A DNA stretch of 10,291 nucleotides, taken from the NCBI GenBank assembly GCA_944391365.1, contig CALXTH010000073.1, forward strand, positions 1 to 10,291, read 5' to 3'. Origin of the DNA: an uncultured Alphaproteobacteria bacterium (GTDB lineage Bacteria; Pseudomonadota; Alphaproteobacteria; RF32; CAG-239). Below the pieces are notes generated by a model. It did not search any database. It had not been told where the DNA came from and saw nothing but the letters and a program-made list of their open reading frames with translations. How positions within the stretch are numbered: the first letter of the stretch is position 1; every line of letters starts with the position of its first letter. Positions 6,662-10,291 of this stretch are shown one piece after another. The position numbers and the translations under genes are program-made.

Positions 6662-7936
6662 TTATAACAATTTCTGCCGGTCGACCGGCAGAACGGCAAT
6701 AGCCTTAACCGGACAAACACTCTGACAAGCCCCGCAGCCGATACACTCCGACGGATTAATCTCGGGAACACCGCCGTCTTCGCGGAAAATTGCCTGCCGG
6801 GGACATTCTCTGACACAAAGCCCGCACCTGACACAAACATCGGCATTAACCCGGGCCAAAGCAATCTGCGTCCTCTGTTTTTCCGTGAGACTCAGACGAC
6901 TAATCGCCCCGGACGGACAAACTTCCGAGCACTTATGACAGTTATAATCACAAAAATTATCCTGATAGTCAAGATGAACCGCCGGATAATCCGCATCTGC
7001 GGGCTTAATGATTTTCATCGGACACTGCTGCACACACAAATTGCAATTCAGACATCTGTCGGCAAAATCCGTCGCATTTCCGGCTCCTGCCGGCAAAATA
7101 ACCGCCTTCAGCTTCCGAAGTGCCGATTGAGCCAAGACCGCTCCGCTTTTTGCCGCCGCGACAAAAACAGCCAAAACACCGCCGGCAATCAAAAACCGCC
7201 GCCGCCCGGCATTAAAAGGAACAACTCCGGCCGGTTTCCGCCCGAGCTTCAAACCGCCGGTCCGGCATATTCCCTGACATTTCATGCACTTAAGACAAGT
7301 CTCGTTGTCCACCGTCTTGTTTTTAAAATCAATACTCCCCGTCGGACACTGCCTGACACACAACCCGCAGGAAACACACTTGTCCTGGTCAATATAAACC
7401 TGAATCAGGGCATGCTTCCCCATCAGCCCGAGAAGCGTCCCGACCGGACAAATGTTGGCACAAAAATACCGTCCCCGGAACCAAACCAGAACCGCAACCA
7501 AAATAACGGCACCCAAACCGAGCCACACACCGCTCGCCGCCGATCCAAACAAAGTATAAGGGTCCGTCACTCTGACCAACAAAGCCGACCCGCCGGCCAA
7601 AACGCCAAACACCGCCGCTGCCAGAAAATATTTATACGGACGACTCTTCTGCACCCCCGTCTTCCGCCGGAACAACACCATAAAAAACTCCTGCAACAAC
7701 CCGAACGGACACAACAAAGAACAAAACACCCGCCCAAGGAGCAGCGTAACAACTACCAATCCCGCCAGCAAATACAACGCAAACAAAGAAAAATCAACCA
7801 ACACCCGCTGCAACAACGCCGCCGGCTGAACATCAAAAATCTTTATCGGATAAAACACCCCGGTAAAAGCCAAAACCGCCAGCCCCGCACAAACCAAGGC
7901 CAGCAAAGCTCTTCCGTAACGAAGTTTTTTCCCCAT
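6662..7936 (-). CDS. Membrane polyferredoxin: NapH-like domain fused to a Tat-type ferredoxin domain
   Basis: The 424-residue iron-sulfur protein probably moves electrons from quinol or cytoplasmic donors across the membrane. The N-terminal half is NapH/CcoG-like: four membrane helices (about 8-28, 45-68, 103-121, 137-153), twin motifs CSLLCP (Cys72, 76) and CANICP (Cys159, 163), and two [4Fe-4S] motifs (Cys187-197, Cys214-224). Then comes GRRRFLIAGGVLAVFVAAA (244-262), a twin-arginine motif (RRRFL) before a fifth helix. The C-terminal half has four more cluster motifs, at Cys295-305, Cys329-340 (CxxxCxxC spacing), Cys368-378 and Cys398-408. This amounts to a NapH-NapG/MauM-type fusion with six clusters. 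The helix count puts the last four on the periplasmic side, delivered by Tat. The start follows AAGGAGG. It is the first gene before tatA and tatC and has its own MerR-type promoter at 7976-8006. Confidence 0.88.
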   Translation of the reverse strand: MGKKLRYGRALLALVCAGLAVLAFTGVFYPIKIFDVQPAALLQRVLVDFSLFALYLLAGLVVVTLLLGRVFCSLLCPFGLLQEFFMVLFRRKTGVQKSRPYKYFLAAAVFGVLAGGSALLVRVTDPYTLFGSAASGVWLGLGAVILVAVLVWFRGRYFCANICPVGTLLGLMGKHALIQVYIDQDKCVSCGLCVRQCPTGSIDFKNKTVDNETCLKCMKCQGICRTGGLKLGRKPAGVVPFNAGRRRFLIAGGVLAVFVAAAKSGAVLAQSALRKLKAVILPAGAGNATDFADRCLNCNLCVQQCPMKIIKPADADYPAVHLDYQDNFCDYNCHKCSEVCPSGAISRLSLTEKQRTQIALARVNADVCVRCGLCVRECPRQAIFREDGGVPEINPSECIGCGACQSVCPVKAIAVLPVDRQKLL

Positions 7937-7975
7937 GCGCCCTCCTTTTTCCTCCGGACCAAACCGACTGTCCTT

Positions 7976-8006
7976 ATCATAGAATTTAGAGTTTACTCCA
8001 AGTCAA
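7976..8006 (-). promoter_or_regulatory. MerR-type promoter/operator 2 (polyferredoxin-tatA-tatC)
   Basis: On the minus strand: -35 TTGACT (8001-8006), a 19-base spacer, -10 TATGAT (7976-7981). The spacer carries TTGGAGTAAACTCTAA (7986-8001), which matches 14 of 16 positions of the perfect palindrome at 5688-5703. The geometry is identical to promoters 1 and 3. It faces left into the polyferredoxin gene, whose ATG at 7936 lies about 30 bases beyond the expected transcription start. Confidence 0.88.
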
Positions 8007-8051
8007 GAAGAAAAAGACAACAATGCAAAAAAATTTTTATAAAAAAAACGC

Positions 8052-8082
8052 TTGACTTAAAGCCAACTCTAATGTGTAAACT
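8052..8082 (+). promoter_or_regulatory. MerR-type promoter/operator 3 (hydrolase-regulator operon)
   Basis: On the plus strand: -35 TTGACT (8052-8057), a 19-base spacer, -10 TAAACT (8077-8082). The half-conserved operator TTAAAGCCAACTCTAA (8057-8072) matches 12 of 16 positions of the perfect palindrome; the right half ACTCTAA is intact, the left half is degenerate. It faces right into the hydrolase and regulator genes, so it is probably autoregulatory. Forty-five bases, including A/T-tracts, separate its -35 from that of the divergent promoter 2. Confidence 0.83.
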
Positions 8083-8114
8083 TCCATATATCATCCAACC
8101 ACTGCGAGGAAACT

Positions 8115-9221
8115 ATGAAAAAAATGATTATATACACCGTCATTCTCATCTTGGGAGTCGCCGCCGTTCTGGGCGGATATACCCTGCGTGAAATGGGACG
8201 CGCCCCCTCAGCCGGAGAGCTTGCAGCCTTTGAAAAACTGCCTTACTTCAAAAACGGAGAATTCCGCACCCCTGAGGCCGTTGCCCAACCGCTGAGCGGA
8301 GACTACGAAGATAAAATGAATTTCACCAAACTCCTTTTTTCCTCCGTGCATGCCCCTGCAACACCATTGCCAAGCATCAGCCTCGACCGCGATTCCTTTT
8401 CCGAAACCCCGGAAGACAATATCGTCTATTGGCTCGGCCACGCTTCAACGATTCTCGAACTTGAGAACAAACGCTTCGGCATAGACCTCGTTTTCGGCAA
8501 TGCCTCTCCCGTCCCGTTCACCGTCCGCCGCTATCAGCCGGCGCCGCTCAAAAGAGAGGAACTGCCCAAACTTGATTATGTTCTTTTAACCCACAACCAC
8601 TATGACCACTTGGAACGCAAAACCGTCCAAAACATTAAGGAGGCCCGCTTTATTGTTCCCTACGGTCTCAAAACAACCCTCACCGGCTGGGGCATTTCAC
8701 CCGACCGGATCACGGAAATCGGCTGGGATGAAACTTTTGAAGACGGAAACATAAAAATCACCGCCGTTAAAGGGATTCATTTTTCCGGCCGCGGACTAAA
8801 TGACAAAAACCAAACCCTCTGGAATTCATATATCATCAAAACCCCACACCACAACATCTTCTGGGGCGGAGACAGCGGTTACGGCAAACACTATGCCGAA
8901 TTTGGCCAAAAATACGGACCGTTTGACTGGGCCGCACTTGAAATCGACGCCTGGAACGGCGGCTGGCCGGGCATCCACATGACCCCGGAACAAAGCGCCA
9001 AAGCCGCTGTCGACCTTAAAGCCAAACTGGTTCTGCCCATTCATTGGGGCGTCTACAGCCTGGGTTTTCATCCCTGGGACAAATCAATCAAACGTTTTGT
9101 CTCGGCCGCCCGCGGCAAACCTTTCGGATTGCTGACTCCACTCATGGGAGAAAAACTCTTCCCGGGCGCCACCAGCACCACCCTGTGGTGGGAAAACATT
9201 CCGAACAAGGAGGCTGACTAA
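8115..9221 (+). CDS. Membrane-anchored metallo-beta-lactamase-fold hydrolase, NAPE-PLD/RomA-like
   Basis: Predicted zinc hydrolase of 368 residues. The N-terminus MKKMIIYTVILILGVAAVLGG is a hydrophobic signal or anchor (about 4-21), so the catalytic domain should face the periplasm. The metal-binding set is complete: THNHYDHL (His160, His162, Asp164, His165), His222 in GIHFSGRG, Asp253 in GGDSG, and His310 in PIHWG. HxSxR-like IHFSGRG and MTPE (289-292) resemble the N-acyl-phosphatidylethanolamine phospholipase D and UlaG-like branch rather than beta-lactamases or glyoxalase II. The substrate is unknown; a phospholipid or phosphodiester is possible from family resemblance. GAGGA 4 bases before the ATG at 8115 supports this start over the ATG at 8124. 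Its stop TAA shares one base with the start of the MerR gene (TAATG), so the two are coupled and share promoter 3. Confidence 0.88.
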   Translation: MKKMIIYTVILILGVAAVLGGYTLREMGRAPSAGELAAFEKLPYFKNGEFRTPEAVAQPLSGDYEDKMNFTKLLFSSVHAPATPLPSISLDRDSFSETPEDNIVYWLGHASTILELENKRFGIDLVFGNASPVPFTVRRYQPAPLKREELPKLDYVLLTHNHYDHLERKTVQNIKEARFIVPYGLKTTLTGWGISPDRITEIGWDETFEDGNIKITAVKGIHFSGRGLNDKNQTLWNSYIIKTPHHNIFWGGDSGYGKHYAEFGQKYGPFDWAALEIDAWNGGWPGIHMTPEQSAKAAVDLKAKLVLPIHWGVYSLGFHPWDKSIKRFVSAARGKPFGLLTPLMGEKLFPGATSTTLWWENIPNKEAD

Positions 9222-9649
9222 TGGGATATTCAATCGGCCAGGCCGCACAAAAAACCGGCTTAACAACCCACACGCTCAGATATTATGAAAAAGAAGGCCT
9301 CCTTCCCTTTGTCCGCAAAAACAGCGCCGGTCTCCGTGTTTTTTCCGACAACGACATCAACTGGCTGAACATGATTGAATGCCTCAAAGCCACCGGCATG
9401 CCGCTCAAAGGTATCAAACAATACATCGACTGGTTCCGGGAAGGTGATACCACCCTTCCCCAAAGGCTGGAAATGTTCAAACAGCAGGAAAAAAACATCA
9501 AAGAGCACCTGCACCGACTTCAAACCAACCTGTCAAAAATCAGTTATAAAATCCGCCTGTATGATAAAGCCGTTGAATTAGGCAGCCTTGAAAAAGCTCA
9601 AGGACTTGAAGAATTCAAAAACGACCGGCTCAAACTCTTCGGCCATTGA
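9221..9649 (+). CDS. MerR-family transcriptional regulator, AdhR/NmlR type
   Basis: DNA-binding activator/repressor of 142 residues. The winged helix-turn-helix SIGQAAQKTGLTTHTLRYYEKEGLLP (4-29) and the wing RKNSAGLRVFSDNDINWL are textbook MerR. A dimerisation coiled coil (about 80-118) follows, with no metal-binding cysteine loop at the C-terminus. The only cysteine is Cys54 in NMIECLKATGMPL, the position of the reactive cysteine described for AdhR and NmlR, which sense aldehydes or other thiol-reactive stress. The operators at the three promoters in this window have the CTTAGAGT-type sequence I associate with that subgroup. The start is set by AAGGAGG 8 bases before the ATG, which overlaps the hydrolase stop codon. 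A strong terminator follows. Sensing of electrophiles is inferred from family and Cys54; the actual inducer is unknown. Confidence 0.93.
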   Translation: MGYSIGQAAQKTGLTTHTLRYYEKEGLLPFVRKNSAGLRVFSDNDINWLNMIECLKATGMPLKGIKQYIDWFREGDTTLPQRLEMFKQQEKNIKEHLHRLQTNLSKISYKIRLYDKAVELGSLEKAQGLEEFKNDRLKLFGH

Positions 9650-9684
9650 CCGATTTCAATATTCTGCTTCCCAAATATGTCACA

Positions 9685-9714
9685 AAAAAACGTCGGTAAA
9701 AACCGACGTTTTTT
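9685..9714. terminator. Bidirectional intrinsic terminator
   Basis: Perfect 13-bp stem AAAAAACGTCGGT/ACCGACGTTTTTT (9685-9697, 9702-9714) with a 4-base AAAA loop. It lies 35 bases after the regulator stop and 5 bases from the stop of the opposing gene. The A-tract and T-tract let it end both converging transcripts. Confidence 0.93.
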
Positions 9715-9719
9715 GGGGC

Positions 9720-10291
9720 TTAGAAATACGGATAAAACATTAAAAATATAAGCTGATTTCTCAACCGTTCTGCATCTTCTCGTCGTCCCTCTGCCTCAGC
9801 TTTCTTCAAAGCTTCCTTAAGTTCGTGTTCAACTTCCTGACGTTCGCGTTTAGCTATTTTCTTACGACGCTCCATAGACTGAACACCCACTATAATGCCT
9901 CCGAAACAGAAAATTACCATCAGTACCGTAACGATATACTCTTTGTTCTCGCCTAAAAATTCTTTCGCCTCAGCTTTCAAAGCGTCCAGATGTTCAGTTC
10001 TTTCGATACGGCGTTGTTCAGCCTCAAGAGCCCAACGGTCTTTGTTCGCCGCATAAATATAACTGCCCGCCGTGATCAAGACAACCGCCGCCTCCACCGC
10101 AATCATCAACAGCCAGACCCGACTCCGTCGCCGGAGATAGCCTTCTTCCGTCCGGTAAGCTTTCACAATCCTTTCCGCATCCGACCCGGTGACCGTTCTG
10201 ATCTCTGTCTGGTCAAACGCGCGTCTCAGTCTCTTCAGATAAAACAGCCCGTAAGCCAGAATTATCAAAAACAGACCCACTCCTGAAAATA
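9720..10291 (-). CDS. Hypothetical membrane protein with charged helical segments, N-terminus probably outside window
   Basis: I do not recognise a family. The frame is open to the right edge. A GTG at 10280 is the first possible start inside the window, but its AGGAG runs straight into it with no spacing, so the true start is probably beyond the edge. From that GTG, 186 residues contain three likely membrane helices (about 1-16, 55-76, 115-132). The stretch at 80-110 is charged (AANKDRWALEAEQRRIERTEHLDALKAE is its outline). A second charged, Lys/Glu/Arg-rich helix (134-172) is probably a coiled coil and is followed by the hydrophobic end FLMFYPYF. No enzyme motif or signal-cleavage site is seen. 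It converges with the regulator gene at the terminator 9685-9714. There is no sign that it belongs to the MerR-controlled module. Confidence 0.65.
   Translation of the reverse strand, partial: FSGVGLFLIILAYGLFYLKRLRRAFDQTEIRTVTGSDAERIVKAYRTEEGYLRRRSRVWLLMIAVEAAVVLITAGSYIYAANKDRWALEAEQRRIERTEHLDALKAEAKEFLGENKEYIVTVLMVIFCFGGIIVGVQSMERRKKIAKRERQEVEHELKEALKKAEAEGRREDAERLRNQLIFLMFYPYF

Noticed and set aside
8022..8050. A/T-tract (AAAAAAATTTTTATAAAAAAAA) between the divergent promoters as a repeat, curved-DNA element or origin
   Set aside because: Simple AT-rich promoter-region sequence; there are no repeated boxes around it to support an origin or a defined element.
6935..8191. 418-codon plus-strand open frame antisense to the polyferredoxin gene
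   Set aside because: Rich in Gln, Arg, Pro and Asn as expected for the reverse of a GC-biased membrane gene, crosses the divergent promoter region, and has no ribosome binding site or domain.

Overview
The window (about 10.3 kb) looks like the chromosome of a Gram-negative, probably anaerobic or microaerobic bacterium. It encodes a Tat translocase, Tat- and Sec-type export signals, and many [4Fe-4S] ferredoxin domains, and its intergenic regions hold A/T-flanked hairpin terminators. The RNase HII carries the 'GRGPWAGPVVA' variant that I associate with Alphaproteobacteria. A gut-associated alphaproteobacterial lineage is my best guess, at low confidence. No rRNA, tRNA, IS element or CRISPR array was seen.

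Left part (1-1404, minus strand): a small membrane protein, queH (tRNA queuosine synthesis) and rnhB (RNase HII, cut by the window edge) form a tight operon. Upstream lies a 0.4 kb gene-less stretch with several hairpins and a terminator-like hairpin on the same strand. Then come a PAP2 phosphatase on the plus strand (1814-2533) and an AT-richer, isolated SAM methyltransferase (2614-3630, minus), each bounded by terminators.

Centre to right (3745-9714) is the interesting part. Reading leftwards from 7936: a membrane polyferredoxin (NapH-like, fused to a C-terminal ferredoxin part behind an internal twin-arginine segment), tatA, tatC, a Tat-signal aldo/keto reductase with two C-terminal [4Fe-4S] clusters, and an exported flavodoxin. 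Reading rightwards from 8115: a membrane-anchored metallo-beta-lactamase-fold hydrolase and a MerR-family regulator of the AdhR/NmlR type with a single cysteine (Cys54). Three promoters, in front of the polyferredoxin, the aldo/keto reductase and the hydrolase-regulator pair, share one architecture: TTGACT, a 19-bp spacer carrying a version of the palindrome TTAGAGTATACTCTAA, then a -10 box. This is the hallmark of MerR-family activation, so the regulator at 9221-9649 very probably controls all three units and itself.

The combined picture, as inference: an electrophile- or thiol-stress-responsive module. It makes its own Tat translocase together with at least two predicted Tat substrates. It builds an electron chain from the membrane polyferredoxin to periplasmic reductases (Fe-S aldo/keto reductase, flavodoxin), where NAD(P)H is not available. 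I do not know a described system with this composition.

Right edge (9720-10291, minus): a hypothetical membrane/coiled-coil protein that probably starts beyond the window.
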